Source: an uncultured Streptococcus sp. (GTDB lineage Bacteria > Bacillota > Bacilli > Lactobacillales > Streptococcaceae). From it: a stretch of DNA of 64,000 nt. Location: the NCBI RefSeq assembly GCF_901875575.1, contig NZ_CABFMF010000079.1, forward strand, positions 4,127 to 68,126, given 5' to 3'. The notes under the pieces are model-generated. The model was not told the origin of the DNA, did not search any database, and was given only the letters and a program-made list of their open reading frames with translations. This document shows, one piece after another, positions 29,357 through 42,827 of this stretch. The translations under genes and the position numbers were made by a program. Numbering within the stretch: position 1 is the stretch's first letter; the number at the start of each line of letters is the position of its first letter.

Positions 29357-29731
29357 CTCTTTCTCCTTATTATCTTAGTTCTAAAAAATCTATCTTAGTC
29401 AACATTCAAAGTTCTCTACTTCAATATTTTTCTTCAATCAAAGTACTAGACCAATCACAATCATAAATCACCTATTAAATGTAAAAATTATTTCTTTTTG
29501 AAAAGATTTCTCAAGCATATTCACTATAACACAAATCAGAGCACTTTACCATCAGAACTTAACAGTAGAATACTTGGTTCATACAATGTATTTCTAAAAC
29601 ATAAAAAGAGCTCCACTTCAAATTAAAAATAGAGAATCACTAAAAATTTTTATTAGGAAAAAGAAAAACCCTAAAAATCAGACTGATTGCCTAACCTTTA
29701 GAGTTAAATCATTAATCATTTTGTCGTTCAC
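29357..29731 (-). other. Intergenic region between thiolase and dltD
   Basis: AT-rich and without an open frame of note. A weak extended -10, TGTTATAGT (hexamer at 29523-29528), may start the thiolase message. The dlt terminator lies near the far end. Nothing else is supported. Confidence 0.4.
29660..29706 (-). terminator. Terminator of the dlt operon
   Basis: On the minus strand AACTCTAAA (29697-29705) pairs with TTTAGGGTT (29667-29675; one T-G pair) and is followed by TTTCTTTTTCC. Confidence 0.7.
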
Positions 29732-31235
<1,504 letters not shown>

Positions 31236-31244
31236 TTATTTCCT

Positions 31245-32489
31245 TTATTTTTTAAACCATAGATCATTCAAAAATCCAGAAAAGATTAAGAATGACAACA
31301 TGACGACATGGAAGGTGACAACCATGCCAAACAATTGAATCCATCTATTCTCAGGTAGAGCAGCCTTCCCAGCTTTTTTCCGTTCTTTATTGAGCAATTT
31401 TTTCTTTCGAATCCAGGCATCGTTGATAACCAAGCCCAATCCATGAAAAAGGCCATAAGCAATATAATACCAAGTAATACCATGCCAGAATCCCATTATC
31501 AGCATATTGAGTATGTAAGCCACGCTAGAAGTCACATTGCGATTTTTAAAGACCTTCTTTCGGGTCATCACTAGAACCATGCGCATAAAGACAAAGTCAC
31601 GAAACCAAAAAGATAGACTCATGTGCCAACGATTCCAGAACTCTTTTAAGTCTCTTGATAAAAATGGTTTGTTAAAGTTTACGGGACTGCGAATGCCCAT
31701 CAAATTTGAAATAGCAAGAGCAAACATAGAGTAGCCTGCAAAATCAAAGAAGAGTTCTAAACCAAAAGTATACATGACTCCAAGTGCGTAAAGATTAAAG
31801 ACCCCTCCTGTTTGCAAGGCCAAGTTCTTCAAAGGAGGCAATAAAATCTCTCCTAAAATGTGTGCTAGGATAAATTTATATAGAGAACCAAGCATGATAT
31901 ACTTGACAGCCTCTTCGAGCATATCCATCAAGTCTTCTCGGTCTGGGATTTGCTTATAATTTTCATTAAAACGCTTAAAGCGATCAATCGGTCCGCTAGA
32001 AAAAGTTGGCATGAAGAGAAGGAAGCGGAGGAATTCCCAAAAAGTCAAAGACTCGATGACTCCATCTCTTAGTTCGATAATAAGCCCGACCGAACGAAAA
32101 GTTAGGTAAGAAATCCCCAAAAATCCTAGTAAAGACTGAGTCCCATTGATAGCTGGTTGGAACTTTACAAAGATAATCGGAAGTAGGGATAGAAAACTAA
32201 CTAGGTAGAAAACCCATTTGCTATCCTTACTTTTTCGATAATACTTGTAAAACAGAATAAGAAGTATCTGCCAGCATAGATAGATAGCTAAAGCAGCTAA
32301 TTGATTGGTCTTCCCACCTATCAGCATAGTACTGATAAAGAAAAGACTAACCAGCACTTCATACCAGGCAAAGCGTTTCTTGAAAAAGAGGCCAATAAAA
32401 ATCGGTAAGATCGCTGCAATCACATACACAAAATACTGGGGATTCCCATATGGTTCTAAATGAGGAAGCTGTTTCAAAAACTCCATCAT
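31245..32489 (-). CDS. dltB: MBOAT D-alanyl transferase DltB
   Basis: 414 residues with about eleven hydrophobic helices. The MBOAT core shows [19 protein letters not shown] and the catalytic histidine region [14 protein letters not shown]. It moves D-alanine from DltC across the membrane. The start overlaps the dltA stop (ATGA). Two methionines stand at the start; either could be used. Confidence 0.96.
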   Translation of the reverse strand: MMEFLKQLPHLEPYGNPQYFVYVIAAILPIFIGLFFKKRFAWYEVLVSLFFISTMLIGGKTNQLAALAIYLCWQILLILFYKYYRKSKDSKWVFYLVSFLSLLPIIFVKFQPAINGTQSLLGFLGISYLTFRSVGLIIELRDGVIESLTFWEFLRFLLFMPTFSSGPIDRFKRFNENYKQIPDREDLMDMLEEAVKYIMLGSLYKFILAHILGEILLPPLKNLALQTGGVFNLYALGVMYTFGLELFFDFAGYSMFALAISNLMGIRSPVNFNKPFLSRDLKEFWNRWHMSLSFWFRDFVFMRMVLVMTRKKVFKNRNVTSSVAYILNMLIMGFWHGITWYYIAYGLFHGLGLVINDAWIRKKKLLNKERKKAGKAALPENRWIQLFGMVVTFHVVMLSFLIFSGFLNDLWFKK

Positions 32490-34036
32490 CTGCTATTCAC
32501 CTCGTTTATCAAGCCCTTGATATCAATCTTCCCATTTGGAGTTAGAGGTAGGCTGTCTCGATAAAGAAATTTCGAAGGCATCATATAAGACATCATGATG
32601 TCTGTCAAGTCCTCCTTGATAGCCTTGGTAATATCCATATCACGTTCAAACTGTTCGCGAACACCATCCTTTAAGATGACATAGGCTAGTAGATTTTGTA
32701 CCTTGTGATCCTTATTGTAACGTGGAACTGCAACAGCTGATTCGATAAAACGAGACTTATTAAGATTTTGAGAAACATCTTCTAACTCTATGCGGTAACC
32801 GTTGAACTTAATCTGGAAGTCCATGCGTCCACCGTAGAGAAGCAACCCCTCATCCGTCATGGTTCCCACGTCTCCTGTGTGATAAGCTGGTAGCCCTTCA
32901 AACTCAAAGAAGGCTTCCGCTGTTTTTTCCGGATTGTTCATATAACCTTTTGAAACAGCTGGTCCAGAAACGATGATTTCTCCCTGCTGGCCATTTGGCA
33001 GTTTCTTGCCCTCCTCATCAATGATAAAGGTTGGCGAATCAGCCTTGGTATAGCCGATTGGTAGGCGTTTGAGAGTCGCTAGCATTTCGTCTGTCACAGC
33101 AACTGCTGATAGGGCTACTGTCGCTTCTGTGGGACCATAGGCATTAATAATACGGGCATTTGGGAAACGTTCGCGTAATTTTTGAGCTGTTTTAACCGTC
33201 AATTCTTCCCCATCAAAGTAGAAATGGGTGATCGCAGGCATTTTCTCACTATTAAAGTCTTCTGACAGCATGGCCATGTCGGCAAAAGATGGCGTTGATG
33301 TCCAGATAGCAATTGGCAATGAAAAGATAGCCGCAAATAGCTGCTTAAAGTCCTGAGTAATAGTCGAAGGAAGAGCAAAAAGCGTCCCACCTAATGCCAA
33401 GGTCGGTGCCCAATACATAACAGACAAGTCAAAAGAATAAGGTGGCTGAGCTAGCATTTGCGGACGACTAGGGGTTGCAAATTCTTCATCTGTAATCATC
33501 CAGTTGGTAAAGCTGAGAAGATTATCATGGGAAATTTGAACTCCCTTAGGCTTACCAGTCGTACCAGAAGTAAAGATAATGTAGTAATTATCATCACCCT
33601 TTACTGGATGCGTGATATCATAGCTAGAACCTTGAGCAAAAGCTTCATGGACTTGCTCTAAATGCAGCACTGGTATACTTGTTTGCTCTAAAGGAAAGTC
33701 AGAAATAGCAATAATCAAGCTTGGCTCTGCTACTTCTACAATAGCAGCTACTCGCTCCAAGGCTGAATGATTATCAATTGGAATATAGGCATGCCCCGAC
33801 TTTGTCAAAGCTACGAAAGTAGCTAACATTTCATACTCTTGACCACCAAAAACAACTACAGGGGATTTTGCAGGTAAGGCTAGTTGATCAATAGCTACAG
33901 CCAAACTATCCGAATCTGCCTTTAAATCTCCATAAGTATGCTCTCGTCCCAAAATATTGTAGACAGGATAAGTAGGTTGTATATGAGCAAAATGCTCAAT
34001 GATTTCAATCATATCTGCTATTGGTTTATGTGACAC
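32486..34036 (-). CDS. dltA: D-alanine--D-alanyl carrier protein ligase
   Basis: 516 residues from a GTG start at 34036, ten bases after AAGGAG; no ATG fits. It is an AMP-forming adenylation enzyme with core motif [34 protein letters not shown] and the lysine region [11 protein letters not shown]. It activates D-alanine and loads DltC. DltX precedes it by 20 bases. Confidence 0.96.
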   Translation of the reverse strand: MSHKPIADMIEIIEHFAHIQPTYPVYNILGREHTYGDLKADSDSLAVAIDQLALPAKSPVVVFGGQEYEMLATFVALTKSGHAYIPIDNHSALERVAAIVEVAEPSLIIAISDFPLEQTSIPVLHLEQVHEAFAQGSSYDITHPVKGDDNYYIIFTSGTTGKPKGVQISHDNLLSFTNWMITDEEFATPSRPQMLAQPPYSFDLSVMYWAPTLALGGTLFALPSTITQDFKQLFAAIFSLPIAIWTSTPSFADMAMLSEDFNSEKMPAITHFYFDGEELTVKTAQKLRERFPNARIINAYGPTEATVALSAVAVTDEMLATLKRLPIGYTKADSPTFIIDEEGKKLPNGQQGEIIVSGPAVSKGYMNNPEKTAEAFFEFEGLPAYHTGDVGTMTDEGLLLYGGRMDFQIKFNGYRIELEDVSQNLNKSRFIESAVAVPRYNKDHKVQNLLAYVILKDGVREQFERDMDITKAIKEDLTDIMMSYMMPSKFLYRDSLPLTPNGKIDIKGLINEVNSR

Positions 34037-34056
34037 AATAGGGGTTCTCCTTCGAG

Positions 34057-34188
34057 TTAAAATTCATTATAAATAAAGCTGCCCTGACCCTGACCAAGAT
34101 AGCTAAAAAAGTAAAGCAGCCCTAAAAGTATAAGAAAATACAAGGCTGTCCTACCAAGAAAGAGGTAGAGTTCTTTTCTCTGTTTCAT
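34057..34188 (-). CDS. dltX: DltX, small membrane protein of the dlt operon
   Basis: 43 residues, too short for many gene finders. It starts [20 protein letters not shown], continues with one transmembrane helix, and ends GSFIYNEF, the conserved C-terminus of DltX proteins. It is the first gene of the dlt operon, just upstream of dltA. Recent work in other Firmicutes places DltX as the acceptor that carries D-alanine to the cell surface through its C-terminal tyrosine. Confidence 0.9.
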   Translation of the reverse strand: MKQRKELYLFLGRTALYFLILLGLLYFFSYLGQGQGSFIYNEF

Positions 34189-34257
34189 CAAGAAAAACCA
34201 TTCATTTCTGTATTTTTTGTTAAATAAGATGAACTCTTACTATAGTATTTTTCTACC

Positions 34258-34287
34258 ATTGTACCATTTTTTAGGGTAATTTTTCAA
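34258..34287 (-). promoter_or_regulatory. dlt operon promoter
   Basis: On the minus strand TTGAAA (34282-34287) and TACAAT (34258-34263) are spaced by 18 bases, with TGG before the -10. A second TATAGT lies about 15 bases downstream. Confidence 0.6.
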
Positions 34288-34363
34288 TTGTTTGCCGTAC
34301 ATTTTCACTGCATTTAAGCTAATTTTAAAGATTATGCGGTTTTTCTATGAATATTTTAAATAA

Positions 34364-34395
34364 AAAGAGCCTAAGATATTCATCTTAAACTCTTT
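34364..34395 (-). terminator. Terminator after glpF
   Basis: AAAGAGTTTAAGAT pairs over 14 positions (two T-G pairs) with ATCTTAGGCTCTTT around GAAT, followed by TTTATTT. Confidence 0.85.
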
Positions 34396-34415
34396 CAACA
34401 TAATCATTTTCTAAA

Positions 34416-35120
34416 TTAGAAAAGTGAGAATACAAGCACGGCCAAGACTGCACCGATAACAGGTCCCACAACAGGAATCCAAGCATAAGACCAGTCTCCG
34501 TCTCCCTTGTTTGAAATTGGAAGGATACTGTGCATGATACGAGGACCAAGGTCACGAGCTGGGTTCAAGGCATAGCCTGTTGTCCCACCTAGTGATAGAC
34601 CGATACCGACAATCAAAGTACTCACTGCAAAGGTTCCGATACCTGCCTGAAAATCGTAAAGACCCAAAGCAAAAATTGTCAACACCAAAACAAAGGTTCC
34701 AAGGATTTCACTAATCAAGTTTGATACAGTGTCTTTGATAGCTGGTCCTGTGCTGAAAGTAGCCAAAATATTCCCAGCATTTTCTTCTGCTTGATAGTGA
34801 GGTTTGAATTGTAACCAAACCAAAATCTGAGCCACCATAGCTCCTGCAAACTGAGCTAAGATATAAGGGAATACTGAAGCCCAAGGTAAGCCACCTTTTA
34901 AAGCCACACCAAGCGTCACAGCTGGGTTTAAATGAGCTGGACTGAGTTTTCCAGATACAAAGACTGCAACCGCAACTGCAATCCCCCAACCCATGGCAAT
35001 GACAATCCAGCCTGAGTTGTTGCTCTTGGTTTTAGGAAGTACCACACCTGCTACAACACCATTCCCTAGAAGAATAAGGATCAAAGTCCCTAGGAATTCT
35101 CCAAATAATTCTTTCATCAT
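34416..35120 (-). CDS. glpF: Glycerol uptake facilitator
   Basis: 234 residues, aquaporin family. Both half-helix motifs are present: HLNPAVTLG and ALNPARDLG; the arginine and aspartate after the second mark a glycerol-type channel. Six membrane helices are seen. It admits glycerol for GlpK. It is the third gene of glpK-glpO-glpF. Confidence 0.95.
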   Translation of the reverse strand: MMKELFGEFLGTLILILLGNGVVAGVVLPKTKSNNSGWIVIAMGWGIAVAVAVFVSGKLSPAHLNPAVTLGVALKGGLPWASVFPYILAQFAGAMVAQILVWLQFKPHYQAEENAGNILATFSTGPAIKDTVSNLISEILGTFVLVLTIFALGLYDFQAGIGTFAVSTLIVGIGLSLGGTTGYALNPARDLGPRIMHSILPISNKGDGDWSYAWIPVVGPVIGAVLAVLVFSLF

Positions 35121-35190
35121 GTTTCTGTCTCCATTAAAAAGGAGGAGAGGGTAGACTAGGAGTCCTGCCCTCTACCTCTTTTATTTTTCC

Positions 35191-37017
35191 TTAATTTTTT
35201 AATTCTGCTAAATCATTGTTAGCGAGGGCTGCTTGTAAATCAGCACGGTAAGCTGCTTTTTCTTCTTCTGTCCAGTCATAGAATCGTCCCATTTCATCCA
35301 GAACTGGCTCTACGATGCTATCCAAGCTGTCACGCATAAAGAGCATATGGTTGGTACGACGAAGAAGGAAGTCAACTGGGCTAAGAGTTAACTCATTTCG
35401 CATTGCATAGTGAAGAGACAAGGTATCCGCCAAGCTAAGTCCTGGTGCTTGTTCTAAACTATGAGCAAGAGCAAAGACCTTAGGTACATTTGAACCATAG
35501 AGATTTGCTAGGTAATGAGCTTCCTTGCTATCCAAACCACGAGATACTCCGAGCTCAGCAAAAGCTGCGATTTCTGTATCCACACTTGCTGGGTTCAATT
35601 CCCCACCTGAAACAGGGTATGTCTTAGAGTTGATGAGTTTAAAGCTACGGTCAAATTCTGCTTTCAAGATCTCAAGCACGCGCTCCATAGCCCCCTCTGC
35701 CATCTTACGGTAATCTGTAATCTTACCACCAGCAAGGGTCAAGAGGCCATTGTCGTCACGGTCCAAACTAGAACCACGAGAAACTGCTGATGGATCCAAG
35801 TGTTTCTCAGAAGTACTGCTTTCAAGCTTGCTGACAGCGGCTTCAACATCTTCACGTGTTTTTTCTTTAGAGAGGTAAGACTCAACAGTTGCAATCAAGT
35901 TGTTAAAGCTTTCATCACTGATGGTACCGTTATTTCCACCATTGTAGTCAGAGGCACTGTTCCCTGCAATCAATGGACGAAGACCAGCCCAGCTACTTTC
36001 AATGTCAGCAACAGTAATGTTTGCATCTGGGAAGCGGTTGTTAACAATACCAAGTAGATAATCTACATCTTCTTTAGTCACTTTTGGATGTTCTAAATCA
36101 CCCGTGTAGTCTGTGTCTGTTGTACCGAAGTAAGTCTTGTTTTCACGTGGAAGTACAAAGACCATACGACCATCTCCCAAACCTGTATCAAAGTAAACTG
36201 GTTGAGAAACCTTGATCTTACTTGAATCCACTACCAAGTGAACTCCCTTAGTTGGGCGCATTTGTGAGAATTGTGTTCCCTTATTAGACAAATTGCGTAC
36301 TTTATCACTCCAAGGACCTGTTGTATTAATAACAAGGCGTGCCTTAATTTCAAAGACTTGGTCTGTCAAGAGATCACGAGCTACCACACCTGTAATCTTG
36401 CCACTTTCGTCAAAGAGAAATCCTTCTGCCTTCACATGGTTGGCAATAAGGGCACCATCTTGGTTAGCACGTTTGATGTTTTCAATCACAAGACGCGCAT
36501 CGTTGTTACGGAAGTCAAGATAAACTCCGCCTCCTACCAAGCCTTCTCTCTTCAAGTTTGGCTGGCGTTCCAAAACTTCTTCCTTGCTCAAAACCTTGTT
36601 TGCAGCAGGCGTATTGCTCACACCTGCCAAGAGGTCGTAAAGGTCCATAGCTACTTTCAGACGGAAGAGGCTAAAGGTCGCTCCATCTTCATCGTAAACT
36701 GGCAAGAGCATTGGGTCTGGTTTTGGAATATGAGGCGCAATTTGTTGGACCACTGCACGTTCTGAAACCGTATCTGATACAACTTCTACGTCAAATTGCT
36801 TAAGGTAACGCAGCCCTCCATGAACCAATTTAGTTGAACGGCTAGATGTTCCTTCTGCGAAGTCTTGCATTTCAATCAAACCAGTATCTAGACCACTAGC
36901 TGCAGCCTGTAAAGCTACACCAGCACCAGTAATCCCCCCACCGATAATCAAGAGATCCAAGGTTCGTTCCTGCATTTTTTGAATTGATAATTCACGTGTT
37001 TTCTTTGAAAATTCCAT
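35191..37017 (-). CDS. glpO: Alpha-glycerophosphate oxidase
   Basis: 608 residues. The N-terminal FAD-binding Rossmann motif is LLIIGGGITGAGVALQ, followed by EGTSSRSTKLVHGGLRYL. It oxidises glycerol 3-phosphate to dihydroxyacetone phosphate with oxygen and gives off hydrogen peroxide. The length and the internal insert relative to GlpD dehydrogenases are typical of the streptococcal oxidase. It is located between glpK and glpF. Confidence 0.95.
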   Translation of the reverse strand: MEFSKKTRELSIQKMQERTLDLLIIGGGITGAGVALQAAASGLDTGLIEMQDFAEGTSSRSTKLVHGGLRYLKQFDVEVVSDTVSERAVVQQIAPHIPKPDPMLLPVYDEDGATFSLFRLKVAMDLYDLLAGVSNTPAANKVLSKEEVLERQPNLKREGLVGGGVYLDFRNNDARLVIENIKRANQDGALIANHVKAEGFLFDESGKITGVVARDLLTDQVFEIKARLVINTTGPWSDKVRNLSNKGTQFSQMRPTKGVHLVVDSSKIKVSQPVYFDTGLGDGRMVFVLPRENKTYFGTTDTDYTGDLEHPKVTKEDVDYLLGIVNNRFPDANITVADIESSWAGLRPLIAGNSASDYNGGNNGTISDESFNNLIATVESYLSKEKTREDVEAAVSKLESSTSEKHLDPSAVSRGSSLDRDDNGLLTLAGGKITDYRKMAEGAMERVLEILKAEFDRSFKLINSKTYPVSGGELNPASVDTEIAAFAELGVSRGLDSKEAHYLANLYGSNVPKVFALAHSLEQAPGLSLADTLSLHYAMRNELTLSPVDFLLRRTNHMLFMRDSLDSIVEPVLDEMGRFYDWTEEEKAAYRADLQAALANNDLAELKN

Positions 37018-37070
37018 ATCTACACACTTTCTAATTAAGTCCTGTCATTGTTGAACTGATCTCGTCAGTA

Positions 37071-38588
<1,518 letters not shown>

Positions 38589-38627
38589 TCATAAAGATCT
38601 TGAGGATGTCTCCTCTTTACACTAACT

Positions 38628-38651
38628 AGTATACAAAATAAAGCGTTTTCC
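38628..38651 (-). promoter_or_regulatory. glpK promoter with cre site
   Basis: On the minus strand GGAAAACGCTTTAT (38638-38651) matches a catabolite-responsive element. It lies directly upstream of an extended -10 TGTATACT (hexamer at 38628-38633). CcpA repression of glycerol use is the expected reading. The neighbouring Mga-like regulator may bind nearby. Confidence 0.65.
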
Positions 38652-38711
38652 TGTTTATCAACTTTTTTTAATTTTTAAAAAAATGTGAGGAGATTGTGTA
38701 AATTTCACAAA

Positions 38712-38738
38712 AAAAGACCTAGTTTCACTAAGCCTTTT
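38712..38738 (-). terminator. Terminator of the Mga-like regulator gene
   Basis: AAAAGGCTTAGT pairs over 12 positions with ACTAGGTCTTTT around GAA, then TTTTTTT. The stem overlaps the stop codon of the gene. Confidence 0.75.
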
Positions 38739-40164
38739 AGCTAAAGAGTAACTGACGAATAGCTGCCAAATCTTCCAAATCCAAGTCGTTTTTTAAATAA
38801 TAAATCGGAGTCTGTTCTTTCTTATGAACCGGGTTATTTGTAACCAGTATATCGTAATGGCGAGTAGGATTATAGACTTCTATTGTAATAAAACGATTGT
38901 ATTCTAAATAACGTTTCAAAATAGCTGACATTCTCGAAAAGACAAGAAAACCAGAGGTTAAATCTAGGCCAATCTTCATATGTTGGCCACCATTTTCAGC
39001 CATATATTCCATCAACTGGAGCCATTCCCAGATAATCTTTTTATCCAGGTCTGTTCCCTTATGAAAAGCAGGCAAAGCATTAAAAATATCCTCTGCTGTA
39101 TTTCTAAAATCATGCTCCATCAGCAAATAAGGATGACGATTGTCTAGCTGATACTTGTATTTATCCTGCAAGATATACCCCTTATATAGGTAAACTTGAC
39201 CACAAAGTTGACTAAGTTCATAAGTGATGTAATCTTCTGTATATTCTCCAAGTAAGTCCTTTTTCTTCATTTCTTGTATCATCTGCGTCAAAAGATCTGC
39301 AAGCTGACCACCAAAACCAAGGATATACTCCATACTATGAAGGGGTAAAATACGATGAGAGAGAAGAAAAGAGAAGAAAATCATCATCTCACCATCTTCA
39401 GATCCCAAAGGAAGATGTTGTCCAGCAAAAAAGGAAGTAGCTTTTCTCAGTAACCGAATGTAAAAAATATTATCAAAATACCCACGCATTTTTTCTTCTA
39501 TAACTTGAAACTGGCAGGCGTTCACTCGAAGACGCTGTTGACTAATGTGATTCCACAAAACCAAGTCCAATTTCTGACCTGAAGATAAGCTAGCACCACA
39601 GATTTCTTCTAGTATAGCAATCTCCTGCTTTCTCGCAGGCTTTTGCATATGCATTTCCCACTCCTTGCCAGACCAAATCTTGCGGAAAAGACAGAAATAA
39701 AAGTAACGAATCTGATGTTCTGGGCCTCGCAAACGACCGTTTTGAATAGACAAGTCAAATTCTGATAAAATATGATTTAAACTTGATAAATGGCGACCAA
39801 GCGTTGCCTCACTAATCATCAATTCTTGAGATAATTGATGGGCTAAAAACTGCTGATGATAGAGGAGATAAACTAAAATTTGGTATTTTATGGCATTTTC
39901 CAAGAATAAGCTCCGAATTTCTCGCCCTTTGACTGCAGGACCAATTGATAAACTCAAAATTTCATCAGCCAAGCGAATTTTCAGATCCAAGCCTTTTTCC
40001 TGAGCCTTGTCGTTGAACAAGACGACATACTTGGTCAAGGTTGCTTTTGAAAATCCAGTTTCTTCCATTGCTTGCTTGACAGTCGTCTGGGATTCTTGTA
40101 ATAAAAAGGAAAGTACTAAAAATTGACCAGATTCTGCTTTTTCCATCAAGTCGCCTAAATACAT
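38737..40164 (-). CDS. Mga/PRD-like transcriptional regulator
   Basis: 475 residues. Two N-terminal helix-turn-helix regions are suggested by the segments VKQAMEETGFSKATLTKYVV (about 30-49) and LSQELMISEATLGRHLSSLN (about 112-131). The long helical rest lacks clear enzyme motifs, fitting the Mga helix-turn-helix family. It lies directly upstream of glpK on the same strand, and in pneumococcus the same order occurs from memory. A role in glycerol control or in surface-protein control is an inference. It is divergent from hslO. Confidence 0.75.
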   Translation of the reverse strand: MYLGDLMEKAESGQFLVLSFLLQESQTTVKQAMEETGFSKATLTKYVVLFNDKAQEKGLDLKIRLADEILSLSIGPAVKGREIRSLFLENAIKYQILVYLLYHQQFLAHQLSQELMISEATLGRHLSSLNHILSEFDLSIQNGRLRGPEHQIRYFYFCLFRKIWSGKEWEMHMQKPARKQEIAILEEICGASLSSGQKLDLVLWNHISQQRLRVNACQFQVIEEKMRGYFDNIFYIRLLRKATSFFAGQHLPLGSEDGEMMIFFSFLLSHRILPLHSMEYILGFGGQLADLLTQMIQEMKKKDLLGEYTEDYITYELSQLCGQVYLYKGYILQDKYKYQLDNRHPYLLMEHDFRNTAEDIFNALPAFHKGTDLDKKIIWEWLQLMEYMAENGGQHMKIGLDLTSGFLVFSRMSAILKRYLEYNRFITIEVYNPTRHYDILVTNNPVHKKEQTPIYYLKNDLDLEDLAAIRQLLFS

Positions 40165-40310
40165 TTGTTACCCCTTTCATTTTCTCCCTTTAGCATAACA
40201 CAAATCTTAAAAATCATGAAATAATCTGTTCATTTTTTTCTTTAAATCCCTACTCAAAACTAGAATATAGCTAGAAACAATAAACACATGGCACCCTCTT
40301 TAGTCCTTTT

Positions 40311-40321
40311 TATGCTAAAAT
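40311..40321 (+). promoter_or_regulatory. Extended -10 right before hslO; leaderless message possible
   Basis: TATGCTAAAAT gives an extended -10 (TGCTAAAAT, hexamer 40316-40321). The hslO ATG at 40329 lies only seven bases further on. Transcription would begin at or next to the start codon, and no ribosome site is visible. A good -35 is absent. Confidence 0.5.
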
Positions 40322-40328
40322 AGTAGCT

Positions 40329-41201
40329 ATGGATAAAATTATTAAAACAATATCAGCAAGTGGGACTTTTCGTGCCTTTGTGCTCGATAGCACTGAGACC
40401 GTCCGTGAAGCTCAAGAAAAACATCAAACGCAGGCCAGCTCAACTGTAGCACTTGGTCGCACACTTATCGCTAGCCAGATTCTCGCAGCAAATGAGAAAG
40501 GAAATACAAAACTAACTGTTAAAGTACTAGGATCTAGCTCACTTGGTGCCATCATCACTGTTGCAGATACCAAGGGGAACGTAAAAGGCTACGTTCAAAA
40601 TCCTGGAGTGGACATCAAAAAAACAGCAACTGGCGAAGTACTCGTAGGTCCTTTTGTCGGCAATGGCCAATTCCTCGTTATCACAGACTACGGCATTGGG
40701 AATCCTTATACTTCCTTGACCCCACTCATCTCTGGAGAGATTGGGGAAGACCTTGCTTTCTACCTAACAGAAAGCCAACAAACCCCTTCAGCAGTTGGAC
40801 TCAATGTCCTCTTGGACAAGGATGACAAGGTCAAGGTTGCAGGTGGTTTCCTAGTCCAAGTGTTACCAGGTGCCAAAGAAAAAGAGATTGCCCGCTTTGA
40901 AAAACGCATCCAAGAAATGCCTGCTATCTCAACACTTCTTGAAAGTGAAGATCATATTGAAGCGCTTCTAAAAGCTATCTATGGGGACGAACCCTATAAA
41001 CGTTTATCTGAAGAAGACATCCGTTTTGAGTGCGACTGCAGTCACGACCGCTTTATGAATGCCCTTGCTAGCCTTCCAAGTTCAGATCTTCAAGAAATGA
41101 AAGAGGAAGACCACGGTGCAGAAATCACTTGTCAATTCTGCCAAACAACCTACAACTTTGACGATAATGACTTGGAGGAACTCATTCGTGAAAAATCTTA
41201 A
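40329..41201 (+). CDS. hslO: Redox-regulated chaperone Hsp33
   Basis: 290 residues. The N-terminal substrate-binding domain leads to a C-terminal redox switch with four zinc cysteines: CDCSHDRF and CQFC. On oxidation the cysteines form disulfides and the protein binds unfolding proteins in the cytosol. It overlaps the dus start by 14 bases. Confidence 0.96.
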   Translation: MDKIIKTISASGTFRAFVLDSTETVREAQEKHQTQASSTVALGRTLIASQILAANEKGNTKLTVKVLGSSSLGAIITVADTKGNVKGYVQNPGVDIKKTATGEVLVGPFVGNGQFLVITDYGIGNPYTSLTPLISGEIGEDLAFYLTESQQTPSAVGLNVLLDKDDKVKVAGGFLVQVLPGAKEKEIARFEKRIQEMPAISTLLESEDHIEALLKAIYGDEPYKRLSEEDIRFECDCSHDRFMNALASLPSSDLQEMKEEDHGAEITCQFCQTTYNFDDNDLEELIREKS

Positions 41202-42168
41202 TACACCTTTTATGATTGGCAATGTTGAGATTCCCAATCGTACTGTTTTAGCACCCATGGCTGGCGTGACCAACTCAGCCTTTCGTACCATTGCAAAAGA
41301 GCTTGGAGCTGGACTCGTTGTCATGGAAATGGTGTCTGACAAAGGAATTCAATACAACAATGAAAAAACTCTTCACATGCTCCACATTGATGAGGGAGAA
41401 AACCCAGTTTCTATTCAACTTTTTGGTAGCGATGAAGATAGTCTCGCGCGCGCAGCAGAATTCATTCAGGAAAATACCAAAACCGATATCGTCGATATCA
41501 ATATGGGATGCCCTGTAAACAAAATTGTGAAAAACGAAGCGGGAGCTATGTGGCTCAAGGATCCAGACAAAATCTACTCTATCATCAACAAGGTCCAATC
41601 TGTTCTTGATATTCCCCTCACAGTTAAAATGCGTACCGGCTGGGCTGATCCTTCTCTAGCAGTAGAGAATGCTCTTGCTGCTGAGGCAGCAGGTGTCTCC
41701 GCCCTTGCCATGCATGGCCGTACCCGTGAGCAAATGTATACAGGTCACGCAGACCTTGAAACCCTTCACAAGGTCGCTCAAGCTCTGACCAAGATTCCAT
41801 TCATCGCTAATGGTGATATCCGCACTGTTCAAGAAGCTAAACAACGTATCGAAGAAGTAGGTGCTGACGCTGTCATGATTGGACGAGCTGCTATGGGCAA
41901 TCCTTACCTCTTCAACCAAATCAACCATTACTTTGAAACAGGGGAAATTCTACCTGATTTGACCTTTGAAGACAAGATGAAAATCGCCTATGAGCATCTA
42001 ACACGCTTGATTAATCTCAAAGGAGAAAATGTTGCAGTCCGTGAATTCCGTGGACTAGCACCTCACTATCTCCGTGGAACATCTGGCGCTGCCAAACTCC
42101 GTGGGGCTATTTCACAAGCCAGCACTTTGGCAGAAATTGAAGCCCTCTTGCAATTGGAAAAAGCTTAA
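41188..42168 (+). CDS. dus: tRNA-dihydrouridine synthase (DusB type)
   Basis: 326 residues from GTG 41188 (read as [18 protein letters not shown]), nine bases behind GGAGG. An upstream ATG at 41167 lies before that site and is less likely. FMN-barrel motifs are [26 protein letters not shown] (catalytic cysteine), VKMRTGW and IANGDIRT. It reduces uridines in tRNA. Its last 276 bases occur again, diverged, at 50127-50402, so it marks the left edge of an island. Confidence 0.95.
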   Translation: MKNLNTPFMIGNVEIPNRTVLAPMAGVTNSAFRTIAKELGAGLVVMEMVSDKGIQYNNEKTLHMLHIDEGENPVSIQLFGSDEDSLARAAEFIQENTKTDIVDINMGCPVNKIVKNEAGAMWLKDPDKIYSIINKVQSVLDIPLTVKMRTGWADPSLAVENALAAEAAGVSALAMHGRTREQMYTGHADLETLHKVAQALTKIPFIANGDIRTVQEAKQRIEEVGADAVMIGRAAMGNPYLFNQINHYFETGEILPDLTFEDKMKIAYEHLTRLINLKGENVAVREFRGLAPHYLRGTSGAAKLRGAISQASTLAEIEALLQLEKA

Positions 42169-42169
42169 A

Positions 42170-42721
42170 ATGGTTCATACTGCTCTACTGGTTATCGATA
42201 TGCAAAAAGCATTTGATAGACCTATCTGGGGAGAACGCAATAACCCTCAAGCTGAACATCAAGCATTGAGAGTACTTGCATATTTTCGTAAACATGCTCT
42301 TCCAGTCTTACATGTTCAACACATATCTGACAATCCCCAGTCGCAATTTCATAACAAACAAAATCAGGAGTTTAAAAGTGGATTTGAACCAGTTGCCTCA
42401 GAACCTGTCTTTCAAAAAACGGTTAATAGCGCCTTTATTGGAACAAATCTTGAAACATATTTACGAAAAAATCAGATTTGTCATTTAGTCATTGTTGGCT
42501 TGACTCTGCCTCATTGTGTATCTACTACGACACGAATGGCAGCAAATCTTGGTTTTGAAGTCACTCTACTAGCAGATGCTACTGCCAGTTTTACCCTATC
42601 TAACAAAAACGGTCAGACCATCCCTCCTGAAACTATCCACGAGATTAATCTCCTCTCTCTACAAGATGAGTTTGCTCGAATTCTTACTACAGAAGAATTT
42701 TTAACCCAAGTACAAGTATAA
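42170..42721 (+). CDS. Isochorismatase-like cysteine hydrolase
   Basis: 183 residues from ATG 42170, two bases after the dus stop, with only a weak GGAAAAAG site. The catalytic triad is visible: Asp in LLVIDMQKAF, a lysine in FQKTVNSAF and the cysteine in GLTLPHCVSTTTRMA. The cis-peptide position before the cysteine region also fits. Members hydrolyse amides or vinyl ethers such as nicotinamide or isochorismate; the substrate here is unknown. It is the only island gene on the plus strand apart from the dus fragment. Confidence 0.85.
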   Translation: MVHTALLVIDMQKAFDRPIWGERNNPQAEHQALRVLAYFRKHALPVLHVQHISDNPQSQFHNKQNQEFKSGFEPVASEPVFQKTVNSAFIGTNLETYLRKNQICHLVIVGLTLPHCVSTTTRMAANLGFEVTLLADATASFTLSNKNGQTIPPETIHEINLLSLQDEFARILTTEEFLTQVQV

Positions 42722-42724
42722 AAT

Positions 42725-42761
42725 AATCCGTCAACTCTTATTGAGCTGACGGATTTTCTTT
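42725..42761. terminator. Terminator after the isochorismatase-like gene
   Basis: AATCCGTCA pairs with TGACGGATT around ACTCTTATTGAGC and is followed by TTCTTT. The reverse strand has a shorter T run, so it may also act on the ABC operon that converges here. Confidence 0.8.
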
Positions 42762-42827
42762 GAGTATTAGAACTGATGATTAACAATTATTCATAAAGGT
42801 CTATAGATTCAGTCAGAACTGACCATA

